From assembly GCA_950106755.1 (NCBI GenBank), contig OX467087.1:10482047-10546046 (forward strand): a stretch of 64,000 bases of DNA, in the 5' to 3' direction. Below the pieces are notes generated by a model that worked only from the letters and a program-made list of their open reading frames with translations, did no database searches and was not told the origin of the DNA. A program made the position numbers and the translations under genes. This document shows, one piece after another, positions 1 to 12,200 of the stretch (the stretch's first letter is position 1; each line of letters starts with the position of its first letter). Origin of the DNA: Climacium dendroides (lineage: Eukaryota > Streptophyta > Bryopsida > Hypnales > Climaciaceae).

Positions 1-227
1 CTGTAGCGCAGTCGTCACATATTCAAATTGTGTTATTTTAAAAAGTTGGGACCCTAGGTCGTAAGATTAAAGAGGTTAAAGTTTATCAGTGAAAACTATT
101 GCATGTATGGGTCGAAAACGAAACAAAATTGGACGAAAGAAAGTCTCAATATGACCAACTCAAAACTGCTAAAAAACGTGAGGTCAATTGGTCCTTACAA
201 CCCTAACCCTAATTTTTTGGCTTGCAG
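1..227 (+). other. Intron of the GT37 fucosyltransferase gene (3' part)
   Basis: The sequence ends in a pyrimidine-rich tract and a CAG acceptor at 225-227, directly before the conserved GT37 coding exon. Bases from about 100 to 210 resemble two other stretches of the window (about 2763-2965 and 15019-15230). All three share a GACCAA(T/C)T core and a right end of the form AAAAA(A)CGTGAGG or ACATGAGG followed by a GGACTA/GGTCCTT-like tail. The intron therefore appears to carry a copy of a short interspersed repeat. The upstream exons lie outside the window. Confidence 0.6.
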
Positions 228-869
228 CTCCTATCGTGCGTCTTGGAGAAGAAGCTGCTGCCTGAGCAATCACCCATGGCAGAGGAAAAGCTTCTTCTAA
301 GCGCAAAAACAGGCTCCACATCAGTTCTCGTGACATCACTGGACGACACCTACTACGACAGGCTGCGAAGCTATTACATGGACTTACCAGTGGAGGGAGC
401 GGACTACATCGGGGTGCACACTCCAAGCAAAGAGAAGACTCAGCAATTCGGATTCGACCATGACAAGAAAGCATGGACAGACATGTACCTCCTCTCTTTG
501 AGCGATACTCTGGTGACCAGCCCTTGGTCCACTTTCGGCTATGTGGCCCAAGCTTTGGCAGGCACGACGCCCTGGATCCTTACGAAAACGCAGTCAAATG
601 AGACTGCCGAGGCCTCCTTCCAAACTCATGGTCACTGCAACCGGGCAGCTTCCATGGAGCCCTGTTTCCATGCCCCTCCCGAGCTCAATTGCGACGTGAG
701 CGGTAATAAAACAAAACCCGACGCCGTTCTCCATTTCATCAAACCATGTGAGGATGTCGTTGGAGGTGTTAAAATAATGCCTAGCTTTGTAGGCGATCAG
801 GAGGAGAAAAATCGATTTTACCAAGCATGGACACGATTGTATCAAGCGCATGGGTCGGGCTCTTCGTAA
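228..869 (+). CDS. Xyloglucan-type alpha-1,2-fucosyltransferase (GT37), last exon, 5'-partial
   Basis: This exon encodes the C-terminal 213 residues of a plant GT37 fucosyltransferase, a Golgi type II membrane enzyme family whose founding member moves fucose from GDP-fucose onto galactose side chains of xyloglucan; relatives act on arabinogalactan proteins. Family hallmarks counted from the first residue of the exon: SVLVTSL at 32-38, KAWTDMYLLSLSDTLVTSPW at 81-100, STFGYVAQAL at 101-110, and SMEPCFHAPP at 142-151. The late CED motif (PCEDVVGG) is also present. The start was set by the CAG acceptor at 225-227; an open frame continues a few codons upstream but without an ATG. The signal anchor and the N-terminal half of the catalytic domain are beyond the left edge. 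The acceptor specificity cannot be read from this part. The gene is convergent with the AAA+ ATPase at 1866-4094. Confidence 0.9.
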   Translation, partial: LLSCVLEKKLLPEQSPMAEEKLLLSAKTGSTSVLVTSLDDTYYDRLRSYYMDLPVEGADYIGVHTPSKEKTQQFGFDHDKKAWTDMYLLSLSDTLVTSPWSTFGYVAQALAGTTPWILTKTQSNETAEASFQTHGHCNRAASMEPCFHAPPELNCDVSGNKTKPDAVLHFIKPCEDVVGGVKIMPSFVGDQEEKNRFYQAWTRLYQAHGSGSS

Positions 870-1865
870 GGTTGGGTCTCAAGTAACGATTGTCCAAAGC
901 ATGAACTCAGTTGGCGTTTGAATATTACATTTTTGATAAGAGTCGGTAGCATGGGATCACATTGTTCCCAACATAAGGCTTAGCTTAGAAGCATACACAA
1001 ATGCAGCTCCACTGATGGATGTAGTAACCAATTCAATTTGTATCATTTGTAAAATAGGACTTGTAAACAAGGTGCTGTTGTTTTTTGATCACTTGTAAAT
1101 CGCCAGTGAGTTGGATTCTCTTGAATTGGATTTCCATGATGTGTGGTCTTTTTATTGGCTATGTCCCCTTGCGAAGAGGCATGTCAGACTTTGGCTTGTG
1201 GCACAAAATGAAGCACATTAAGAGAAGCTCGTCACTATTTATTGAGAGGATCTTTAGCAATTACATAGTACTTCAAACACACTTTATGCCCAATTCACTG
1301 CTTATGCTTAGAGAAGCACTAATGAACCAAATTCACTGCGATGCTGTTTTCAATAATATGTTTTCAAAAATACGTCTTGTGACAATAAATGTGACAAATC
1401 ACATAGATGTTACCCTAGACTACACAAACCATGTCACGGCATATTACAAAATGATAATATTACTCAAAAATGTGAACCGCAATATGCGTCACAATTGGCA
1501 CTTAATGTTAGCTTAGACTACGCAATGATTACGTGTTCTTTTTTATATAGGAGGGATTCTGTGTGCATACTGTACAGTACTAAAAAATTTAATCAAGAAT
1601 GAAACCCTCAAGAGGATGACTACATTCCACTTACTGAAGGACGCAACATGTGAATAATTACATTTCTTACATTCACTTAAATTTGATAAATATTAGGGAC
1701 ACAACAGCTTGTTTTGAACACTAAAAGCTACAAGGAACGCAGTCGAATATCTAGTCGTTGCATTCTAAGACGATTAAATGTGAAACCCATGCCGGAGAAC
1801 AAGATGCCAGAGCCGACTCAGCAGACCAAAATTGTGTGAGGGTTGCAATCTCAAAGAGAGGTACC
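870..1865. other. Intergenic region between two convergent genes
   Basis: The first 200 or so bases are presumably the 3' UTR of the fucosyltransferase. The rest is AT-rich, and no conserved protein was recognised. A 143-codon open frame on + at 1085-1516 has no recognisable motif and is treated as chance. Confidence 0.4.
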
Positions 1866-4094
1866 CTAGAGTTTGATGGGAGTTCCGAGAGGACGACCGT
1901 CCCCTACTCGCAGAAACTCCCCGTTGCCATGGCCATACCTGACAATGGTCTGCCTCCGCTGCACTGCACAGTCGATGTATTCTTGGATGGGAGGGAGGCC
2001 TTCTGCAGGTGAACTGCCTGCCAGAGAGCCGCGGATCACCTTCGACGCCCATCGCCGCTCCGCATGCTGGCACAAATCGTGAATGTCACGGCCGGACATG
2101 CCGTCACTAATAGCAGCCAAAGACTTGAGCTCACTGGAGGAAAGATGTCGAGCATACTGGGAAACGATCTCCTCTCGGGTACTCTCATCCGGCAGATTGA
2201 ACGCCACCGAAGTGTCGAAACGGCTGAGGAGTGCGGGATCCAAGTCCTGCTTCCGATTCGTGGCAGCGATCACCACAATCTTCTTGTCTTGCTCGAAACC
2301 ATCCAGCTGTCGCAACAGAACAGAAAGCAATCTGCGGGTTGCTTCGTGCATTTCGTTGTCGCGGTTGGTGGCAAACGAGTCGAGCTCGTCTAAGAAGACG
2401 ATGGCGCCGCCGGCAAGCTCATTGCCGGCTGTGAAAATCTTGGCCATGAGACGCTCACTTTCACCGTAGTATTTCGACATCACGGCCTCCAATGGGACGT
2501 ATAGCAGGGGCACCCCTGCTTGGCTTGCAATCACTCGCGCACACGACGTCTTGCCTGTACCTGGAGGGCCATCCATGGATTCATCAGAATTGCGAAACTC
2601 AAATGTAAAACATAATAAGGCATCTTATGTTAGCTATTATCAATCCAAATTTGGGTTCATTGAACCAAATTTACTGTAGAGTGATCCACATCGGGATCAT
2701 CACGTGATCAATCAACCACCTTGAGATGGGCGGTAAATGCAGCATCCGTCACTCTACCCTAAAGGAACAAGGATTCATGGCTGTAAAATGACCAATTTGA
2801 TTGATCATAACGTAATTCAGATTGGGTCAAAATTTGTATTATCAGAATTAGTGAAGAACATTGCTTGTGTTGGTGACAAAGTACATGAAACTGAACAAAA
2901 GCAAGTGCAAGTGCACATATCACTCAAAACTGCCATTTAAAAATGAGGATCAATTTGGACTCAGGCGTGAAGTAGGTGTGATGAAGCTCCAAGCGTACCT
3001 GGAGGACCTTCAAAAAGAATGGCCCGGGGTCGGTTAGACTCGAACTTTCTCCGAGTGCCACGAGCGATGTTGTCGAAAACCTCGGGTCGCTTCAAGGCTA
3101 ACAGCACCATATCTTCAATCTCGCGTTTCTGCTCATAATACCCCGCAATCGTATCCCATGAAATACGATCATTACTCTCCGTCGTAGCGTCAATATTCTC
3201 CAGCCCATAGATTTTCACGCCCATGGCCTCTAAGCCTTCCAACGCCTTCGTTTTAGGGTTCCTAACCCTAATTGACCGCTCCTTCGGTGGCACATTGCGC
3301 CTGCGATCGTTTGGATCCAACCCGCTAGCAATCGCGAACGAGCTCACGATAGCGTCGAGTTCCTTAGTCGACAGGTATCCTTTCTTCAAAAACTCAACTT
3401 CCGAAGGCCCGTCCTCGCCAAAAAAGGGTTTCCCCATCGTCACAAGCATCCACACCTCAAGGCGCAGATCTCTCGGTAAGATCATGAACTGCCGGAACAA
3501 AGCGCTGTCCTCCGCTTGCACCACCATCTCCTTCCCGAGAGTGCCATCGCCCAGGCGAGTCACGGCATCCGCAATCAAGTGGGAGAAATCGCACGCGGGA
3601 GACAGAGCGAATTTCACCGAGACTTTCTCACCTTTGGCAGAGATCGTGAGCGGCGGGAGGCCCGTGGGGTGGAGAAGCTTCAACGCCACTAGACGTTCTT
3701 CCATCCCGGCACGCACCTGCTGGACCACCTTCTCCATCTCCTCCGATGGCAAACCTTCCCCTTTGGGGGATCCATCCTCCGAAGATGCGGCTTTCTCAGC
3801 CAAAGCTTGATGGCTTGCTGCAGCACCGAGAAGGAGTCCCAATGCCCCCATCGAAAGCTTGAACTCGCCCTGAGAAGAAGAAGAAGAAGAAGAAGAAGAA
3901 GCACCCTGAGCAAACATTACTCTGTACACCAATTGCGCCCATGATTGCTTAACGTTGGAATTTGCGGCCGAAAACGATGCTGCTTGGCGCAAGCATTGGA
4001 CGGGAGGCGACGAGAACGAAGGCGAGTGGTGGGAGGCAATAGCTCGTGCAAGAGAGGTCACCCTCTTCATCCCCGAATTAGTGAAATTGCGCAA
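1866..4094 (-). CDS. Mitochondrial-type AAA+ ATPase, two exons
   Basis: Exon 1 is 4094-2999 and exon 2 is 2560-1866 (stop at 1866-1868), joined in phase 1 to give 596 residues. The first 60 or so residues are rich in Ser, Arg and Ala and poor in acid residues, like a mitochondrial presequence; a nine-serine run from a GAA-type microsatellite follows. Residues about 100-340 are a plant-specific N-terminal region. The AAA+ core has Walker A GPPGTGKT at 363-370, split by the intron inside Gly366. It also has the pore-loop-like SKYYGESER at 394-402, Walker B AIVFLDELD at 418-426, and a second region of homology with AATNRKQDLDPALLSRFD. One AAA module and no protease domain are present, so it is not an FtsH protease. 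By family it is probably an ATP-driven protein remodeller. The substrate is unknown. Location in mitochondria is inferred from the N-terminus; plastid import is an alternative. Confidence 0.9.
2561..2998 (-). other. Intron of the AAA+ ATPase, with duplicated splice-boundary sequence
   Basis: This 438-base GT-AG intron interrupts the Walker A codons. On the - strand the exon 1/intron boundary reads GGTCCTCCAG|GTAC and the intron/exon 2 boundary reads GGCCCTCCAG|GTAC, so the coding words for Gly-Pro-Pro-Gly occur at both ends of the intron with one mismatch. An in-frame ATG inside the intron (2576-2574) would start a short form MDGPPGTGKT if the 3' exon were transcribed alone. The intron contains a copy of the repeat described at 2763-2965. 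Confidence 0.8.
2763..2965. repeat. Interspersed repeat copy in the AAA+ ATPase intron
   Basis: The stretch shares ordered words with 15019-15230: GGATTCATGG, then ATGACCAATTTGATTGATCA, then TGAAGAACATT, then a TGAGG(A/C)-GATT(C)GGACT right end. Part of it also matches the fucosyltransferase intron at about 100-210. No clear inverted termini were seen. It is a non-coding repeat, class unknown. Confidence 0.6.
3870..3901. repeat. (GAA)n microsatellite encoding a serine run
   Basis: About ten GAA/AGA triplets in a row lie inside exon 1 of the AAA+ ATPase. On the coding strand they read as TTC/TCT and encode nine consecutive serines just after the presumed targeting region. Length variation here would keep the frame. 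Confidence 0.9.
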
Positions 4095-4687
4095 TCACCG
4101 ACGATCGCAGGGAAGAGAAATTTCAGCCCCAATTCGACATGGATTAGCTAAACCCTAAAACCTCCGACCATTAATTGTTGTTGCTTCTTGAGACAATTGT
4201 TGGTGCAGCTTGACGATGATGTGAAGAAACGGGAGAATGCTATTGCGTCTGGAACATCGATCGTTTCGTCATGGCAGTGATTTTGGGCTTGGTAAGCAAG
4301 GAAGCTCGCAATCCTCTGCAGTTTGTTGCGGAGGGATGAACTAAAGTGCAAAAGTACCCCATATCACCAGAAGACAGTTCTCGTAACGTTGGTGTGAACT
4401 TCCATGCAGAATCTAAGCGCCCAATTCAAGAGCTGAAAATTAATTTAAACTTCTTAAAATGTTTTTCAGTAAATTTTCCTTGAAAGAGAAATGGAACTGG
4501 CAGTTAACTCAAGTAGTTTCATATTTTTGGAGCTTGATGGAATTAGTCATAGTCAAAAGGAAATTTTATATATTTTTAAAAATTAAAAATAACTCAAAAA
4601 TCCATATTTTCACAACATATAGGTCCAAACACCACTAAACAAAGTTGTGCACCCCTCCTTGCCAAAGGCCTTCCAACAATACCAAAA
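4095..4687. other. Upstream region and 5' leader of the AAA+ ATPase
   Basis: It contains the 5' leader and probable promoter of the - strand ATPase gene. No clear TATA box could be assigned. The distal part becomes AT-rich. A segment near 4475-4540 (AGTAAATTTTCCTTGAAAG followed by TTTCATATTTTTGGAGCTT) recurs near 61655-61720, so part of this region is also an interspersed repeat. Confidence 0.4.
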
Positions 4688-4926
4688 ACACAACTAGGGG
4701 ATGCACAATCAAGGAGATTTCACCATAACAAACAAAACAAAACAAACAACCTATCTTAATAAGTTGAAATGCAATGGTCACTAAAAGCGTTCACTTCCCA
4801 AAATGTACCTTGTTTGTATTGTTGGTGTAATGAAAAAGCAAAATCCATCCATCTATTAAGTTAGAATGTTTGTCTATTTTGTTTGTTACATTGAGATCTC
4901 TTAAACCATGCGTCCCTTGGTTGTGT
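4688..4926. mobile_element. Short inverted-repeat element (MITE-like)
   Basis: The left arm starts ACACAACTAGGGGATGCACA and the right arm, read in reverse complement, starts ACACAACCAAGGGACGCATG. The similarity goes on for about 45 bases through a CATAACAAACAAA / TGTAACAAACAAA word. The total is about 240 bp with no coding capacity. A related single arm lies near 16325-16395. TACCA occurs just outside both ends and may be part of a target duplication. Confidence 0.65.
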
Positions 4927-6262
4927 GCTTAGTACCATCAAAAAACCCTCAGGAGGGATGGAAGGGCTTTGTTTTGTGGCATTCAGACTCATGGTTAAAA
5001 AGATATTGAATTTCAAAATTTGATGGATTAGAAAATTATTTTTATTTTTATTTTGACTATGCCAACAGGATAGGGCACACTGGTGTACCTCTATGTTAGA
5101 AGATGCTTTTGGAGCCCAAGTGCTTTAATGGACCTCTTACCTCGTACAACAAAGCCACCTAGAAGCTACAAAGATGAATTTTCATGTTTTTTTTATAGTT
5201 GGAATTTTCTTCGTTGAGTTTGGTAATACTTTCATTTCATTGCTATATGATGTAAATATATAGAAATTACATTGAAGGAGTAGCTTTGCCTTATTGTCAA
5301 ATTAAAAGCAACTAGGAAGTTCAACTCTAATGTTAAATTTTTTTTATGGGAATTAAAAAATAAACCTCCCTATTTTTTAAGAACCTTCCATCAAAATTCA
5401 TGCTACCCAAGAATTCTTACTAGTTCTTGAAAAACAATTGTTATAAACTTCTATGTAGAATTTTGGAATTCCTTTTGTTTTAGTCAATGTATGGAAGTTC
5501 ACTATTTATTCACATAATATGTGTCCCATATAATCCTTAATGGTCCCTACATCCAAAAATTGAATGTGCCTTGGTTACACTTGATTGTAACTTCATGTGT
5601 GTCATGAAAATTGCAAAATCTTTTTAAAGCCAACCCTAAAAAATCTTGCCTAATATGTATAACTTCTACTTGTGAAATCTGAAGATTGATTTTGGATACA
5701 CCAATTCTAAAAAATCAAAATTTATTTACATATGTCCTGAAAATGCATACTAAATTTTTTTGGAATATCCTTTTGACTCCCAACAAGTGATAAGTTTGAT
5801 AATAGGAACCAGTATTTGGACGGTTTTAAGTACAGTTACCTTAGATGGTGACAGTTTTCATCCAAAGCACAGTTTATCATTCATTCGATCTCACAAACAG
5901 ACTCTTCAAACGGAATGGGATTTCAGTTACGCTTCCAATTCTCCATTTCCAGGGCCGGAATTGAGCTCCAGACTTTTCCAATTGCCGAACAATTAGCGAC
6001 GCCGAGGACTAACTTCGAAATTCTCCATCTTCAATTGCAATTTCGGCATCCCGACAACGCGACCTTGCTATTGATCCCTGCAATTGATCCCTTTGCAATT
6101 GCAATTGATCCCTTCAAAATTGTTGATTGCATCCCAAACAGGGCATGCTGTGATGCTCCACAGATTCGTCCCATCTAAGCTGGACATGGCTGAATTGCAA
6201 GCTGATTGAGTAGAGTTTTCTCTCACATTTGGAATCCCAGTGTTTATTGCCGAGTAGTGGCG
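4927..6262. other. Intergenic region and 5' leader of the HGSNAT-like gene
   Basis: AT-rich sequence with no recognisable coding exon up to about 5.9 kb, where base composition changes. The last 300 bases are the likely leader of the gene starting at 6263. They include three near copies of a word AATTGATCCC(T/C)T at about 6069-6115. Confidence 0.4.
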
Positions 6263-9200
6263 ATGGCGGGCGAGTATGTGGACGTCTTGGAAGAAGGGGT
6301 TGGGGCGAGGGCAATTGGGTCGGATTCTGTTCTCTTGCAACCGCTGGTGGAAGGAGGTGAAGTTTCTGTTGCTGCTGCCGCGCAGAACCCGCGACTGGCG
6401 TCTCTGGATGTGTTTCGTGGCCTCGCAATTGCGGTATGTGATGCGGTTCAACATGATGTTTCGCAACCCTAATCTTGTCTGATGCCATTGGGAGTGTCTG
6501 TTTTCGCTGCTAAGCAGTGATTTTTTTTTCATTTTGGAGAATTAGCCTGTTATTTCTTCAGTACTCATGTGATAGATGGGTGATACTCGGTAATATCTTT
6601 AAACTTAATTAAAATTTGGCTATTGGTAAGAGAAAACGGAAACAGCAAGAATCTGACTATTTTGTAAGAGCAAACGGAAATTTTCATCACAAAAAATAGC
6701 CTTTGCGTTTTCTCTATAGCAAAGTGGCGAAAATTCGTGCAAAAAAACAGCACTGTACTGTAGCTAGTTGCTTGGAAGGTTCTTGCTGGTGCTGAAGTAC
6801 TGATCGGATTTTATTGTCGCCCCTTAATGTCCGAGGCACCAAATTTTGGTGTCGACAATACTTTGAAGTTAAATAAAACCTAACCATGTTGCTGCTTTTA
6901 GTAGTTTATATTTTTGAAAAATTCTATTTGAAGTCTAGTTTTAGCATCAAAAATCTGATTTTGAAAATGATTGATTCTGATTTTTCTATTCAAGATTTTG
7001 GACAAGGGTGTCCGTTGCAATCTTGACTTTTTGTAGTGTTTGAGGAAATGAGCCTCAAATACACTAGATCTTGGAGAAAAAATCACATTAGAAATTCATT
7101 TAAAAAAATTGTAGAGTAGATTTTGAGAAGCCATAAATTGGTTGGGATTATGCGTGTTAGGCCCTTTATCCTTATATTTTTTGGTGACCAACGTTTTAGA
7201 TTTGACATGTGAAAAGAGGATTAAAAAAATTCAAATCACTTTTGTAGTTTTAACACTCTCATGATTAAACATTATAATTTTTCAATCCATAAGTGATATT
7301 GTTGTGTGTTTTTTTCCCATGTGATCTCTAACATGTCTAGTTTGAATTTGTATGGTTACAATTCAAAAACATTGATACAACTTATCAAAATGTTTGACTT
7401 TTTTGTTCAATTTAGAGGGAATTCCTAGATGCTCAGAAAAGGCCTTAGGTATTTAGGGGTTAATTTCTCTAGTACTTAGAACTGGAATTTTCCTTTCATA
7501 CCGATGAATGAGTACTCTCTCATTCATAGTGTGTGAGAGTTGCACCCAACCCTAATTCAAAGCTTGGGAAAACCAAGAATGATTTTCCAGTGATTGGATT
7601 TTTGGTATTTCCAATTTGAAAATCCGCGTCCACTGAGAAAAATTCGTAATGTTATGGGACTCCAGATAGATTCAGAAGTTTTTAGGTCAAGGGATTCCTT
7701 CGAGGGTGAGGTTGAAAGCTTGTAGTTTTGAGAACTTTGTGGAGAAAAACCCAGCATACTGCAGGGTTTCTTCTTCCTAGCTTGATACTTTAAAGACCCC
7801 TGCAGATGAAGACCTCCGTCCCGACTTCAGGGTGCTCTTCCAAGGCCCTAATAGCCTTTCCGCTTAGGGACTAATAATTTTTTTCAGTATGGATCCTCTA
7901 TAACTTGATCTCTTGACCTGAGGTTTCTATAAATGAATTAAAGGTCCTTTAGACTTTGGACAGGACTTTGCCTTCCATACCCTATAATACGCCAGATCTA
8001 CAGGGCGGGTCCTCTATACAATTTCTGTCGCAGTTTTATTGAGGTGGTTTTGGATTTGCTACTGTGCTAACCGATTCTACTTTGATGCAGGTAATGATAC
8101 TTGTGGACAATGCCGGAGGCCTTTGGCCAGCTATCAATCACTCTCCCTGGAACGGCATCACGTTGGCCGACTTCGTGATGCCATTCTTCCTATTCATAGT
8201 GGGTGTTGCGCTTGCTCTCACTTATAAGGTAAGTTATAGATTTTGCTCGTCTGGGTAGGTTAGCAAGTTTGACACATTGATTCCTTAAGTGTTTGTCTAG
8301 GTTTGAATGGTTAGCAGTCTACATCCTTGATTGTTGATGCTGAACCTGATGCCTGCAGAAAAAGACCAGCAACAAGAAGGCGGCATCACGAAAGGCACTT
8401 AGCCGAACTGTCAAGCTTGTAATAGTGGGGCTTGTCATTCAAGGTATTCTTACGGCAGTTGATCCTGAATTGATTGTTGTTCCAAGAGTCTTACAAGGGG
8501 AACCATATTTGGTTTGTAGTAATGTTTTCAAGAACTTTTAAATAAAGAGATTCTTCCTCATAAGTAATAGGGAGGTCTCCCTATGGTCACAATGATCATA
8601 TGAAGGCCTCTCTATGCATTGTGAGGAGACCTCAAGATACAGTAGTTTCTCTAACTGTAGAAAGACCTCCCCGAATCCTGGTGAAGATTTTTTTATGATG
8701 CTATCTAATCGGTCCCTAAACAGTCTAATTACACTGAATTCACTGTTGAGAGATGGTTTTCGGTCAAGAATCTTTTTGCAGCTATGGTCTTCATTACGTA
8801 TCATGGTTCTTTCTTGAAGATTTTGAACATCTTGAATGCTGTCATGCCGTTGTTCATCAGCATGCGTTTGGGTTTAGGTGGCTATTTTCATGGTCTTCGC
8901 GATCTCTCTTATGGAGTGGACCTAGCTCACATACGATGGTGCGGTGTTCTTCAGGTATTTGTTATCTCTCCTGCACTGTTGTAGTGAATCTTATTTGTCC
9001 ATGAACTTCGTTTTTGTCTAAGCGAGATTAGTGAAACTTGTGGGAATTTTCTGTGCAGAGAATAGCACTGGCCTACTTTATAGTTGCCCTTTGTGAGATA
9101 TGGGCCCCGCGCAGACATCTCGATGTTTCAAATGACAAGTTTGCGATCTTCAAAATTTACTACCTTCACTGGTGAGTGCTGTCCTGTCCACTTCTAAGTG

Positions 9201-12200
9201 CTTAACCCTTTAATGACTAAGAAGCCCAAATTGGGCTTCATGTTTTTTAAGCAATTTTGAGGAGTTTATATGGATTTTTAAAATTTATTCTAATAATTAT
9301 TTATTTCAACCAATGCATGCAATGTTCTTAATTCAAGCTAATGATATAGTAAAATTTTCCATTTCCATTATACTTTCTACAATATAATCAATCAAAGTAT
9401 ACAACTTAAAATCATGAATTCAAGTAGTACATAAAGGGTTAAACCAGTATAGGTGCCCTGATTGCTTCATATGAAACTATACTATCAGGGCACCTATACT
9501 GTAGTATTTGTCACCCATAGACACTATAGTATTTGTATCCTGCCTATTTTCATCTCGGTATAAGACATCAGCCCTCTTTTATTTCCAATATTCCTTGAAA
9601 TTTAATGTAAGGAGCTTACTGACAAAGTTACCTTTAGATGACCCTGGGCCTTCAGGGTGGTGACAGCTGCAATCATAGTGTTATACTTGTCCCTGCTGTA
9701 TGGAGTGTATGTTCCGGACTGGGAATTTATCCTCCCTTCAACAGATTCAACTTCGACTATTCTTCACGTAAGTATTGCAAATGAAAACAAGCCTCCAGCT
9801 GATCGACGTGGAGTTGTGAACCCTATTACACGTTGCAAGCTTAAATGTTGTTCAACAATTAAATGAAGTAGTTCTATGAAATTTCGAGTAGTTATTACAC
9901 GTGATTGAAGCTCAACTTATAATCACATGATTTTACTGATGACTGCACAAGTGTAGGCAAGCTATGTAGATGAAAAGAGGACTCTTTATGAACATTTCAA
10001 GGGCCGGATAAGATCCTATAAACTAATTTGCACTCTCTGTTTGCTTCAGGTGCCCTGTGGAGTGAGGGGTGACACCGGACCTTCCTGTAATGCCGTGGGC
10101 TACTTGGATCGTATCATCTTGGGCTTACCGCATCTGTACCAAAAGCCAATGTTTAGACGCACTCCGGTACATTGCAACACCTCTGTAGTCTCCCATTTTT
10201 GAATTTGTTCTCTTTGTCTTAAGGGCTGCTGAACACTACGGAACGCATAACAAGGAGAAAGAGCGCTCATCGCAAGTGCCTTTACCTCGAAATAGAAATT
10301 TATAATTTTCATTTTATGTGTCTCTTTCCATATAATCCTCAGTGCAATTCTCTTTATAGTCCTCAGTGATTCCAATTTGATCCTAGAATGCCACTATTCC
10401 TATAACCATGTTTCAATTCTATTAACCATTAGGATTTTATTCCTTTTAACACACGTCTCATTTATATTGGACACCAGAATTTTTTTCTTATTTTTGAACC
10501 ATTGCGTAGTCTCTCCCCTTGCGGGTAGAAACAATAATTTCATTTAAATTGAGCAATTCAATTGATGGAAGGCTAGAAAGTAGTTTAGTAGTAATTCTAG
10601 AAATTTTCTTGATGTAAAGAGATTTTTCTTTGCTAATGCATTTTCTTCACCACGCCCTTGGCCAAGTAACCCAACTCTTGGGCAGATATCTCGTCCTTTT
10701 TGTCCTATCCTGTAAATCAACCTTCATTCTGCGTTCTTGCTCTGGTTCAATCCAGCAAGACTAGTGTTCATCCTTTCCCTTCTGATCTTCTTTGAGATCT
10801 CTCGTACACGTCGTTATCTGCAGTTGGCTAAATACTCAAAATTTTGATGGTATTTATTGTATACCCGATTGAACGGGGTGATATTTGGTTCCAGTCTTGC
10901 AGTGTAAACTCCCCAGACTATGGACCCCTTCCTTTGGATGCTCCTGATTGGTGCAAAGCTCCTTTTGATCCTGAAGGCCTTCTGAGGTAAGCCCTTAAAG
11001 TCTCTATGTACTTTCTCAAACTGTTGATATGCGTGTGTAGTCAGATGTTTCTTCAAATTTTTAAGCCTTGGTTCGTCTGTTTTTGGGGTGAAATAAGAAT
11101 TTAGAACGCTTGGCATGAGTTTCAGTTAAATCTAGAGTACTTACTGGCGCCGTCCTACGCTTGCAGCTCTTTGTCAGCAGTCGGCAGCTGTTTCTTGGGA
11201 CTACACTTCGGCCATGTTCTCGTCCATCGCAAGGTTTAACCTAGCTTTCAGTATTTGAATCTCATGTAATTTTCAAACGTCATACAGATTCTTCATGTTT
11301 GGCACGTCCTACCCGAATGTTCCTCAGACTCGCTTCTAACTTGGCTTTAATGGGATGATCAGGAACATTTTGCAAGGGTGTGGGATTGGATTGCCGTGTC
11401 TGTGACTCTGCTTATAACGGGCACTCTTCTTCACCTGCTGGGTGAGCTGTTCATGACATAGTGATTTAATGACTTCTCATCTGGATTTTCTTTCAGACCC
11501 CCAAAGCCCACGCTATCATATTATGGTTGCAGGCTATATATATATATATTTATTTCCTTAGAATTCACGTTGATTAAAAATAAGACACTTTGAATTTAGA
11601 TTGGTGCAATGAGTTTTGTGTGTGTGGAAAAGATTTCAAATTTTATGCAGTGGGTCTCCCATTTGTTCAAAATGAAAATAAATAAATAAAAGATTTCAAA
11701 TTGTTCAATTTTTTAAAAATCACTATTTAGGGAAGGTTTTAATGTTCTTGCCATCAATTTCCAATTTTATTTTAATCGCAGTAGAAAACAGAATTCTAAC
11801 CAATAATATCATATTTAAACTCCTAAATACGATAGGAGTAAGACTGGTTTGTCATTGGAGTGATAAATTATTTCTTTATTTGGATGAAAGCCTCTTATCA
11901 GTCTTATTTTGACATATCTTGAACTTGGAAGGCCATAGAAAGGAACCACTTATTTCATGTGTTGCATGGATAGAAGGGTTTGTGCTTTTTCTACACGGAA
12001 AATGGAATGTTTCTTGTAGGACTCCAAGTTCCGAGTTACTGACATACGAGATGTTGTGTTGCAGGTATGCCATTCAACAAGCCGATCTACAGTGTCAGCT
12101 ATATGCTTTTTACAGGGGGTGCCGCAGGAGTTGTCTTTACAGGCTTCTATCTTCTGGTATTCGCAACTCTTCCGTTACATCGAGATTAGTACGATTAGTT

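Noticed and set aside
1085..1516. 143-codon open frame on + after the fucosyltransferase
   Set aside because: No motif, no family resemblance and biased composition. It lies in the 3' flank of a gene. Chance open frame.
1758..2469. Several open frames on + across the ATPase exon 2
   Set aside because: They are antisense shadows of the strongly conserved AAA+ coding strand.
3223..3810. 195-codon open frame on + inside ATPase exon 1
   Set aside because: It is antisense to a confident coding exon and has no protein motif of its own.
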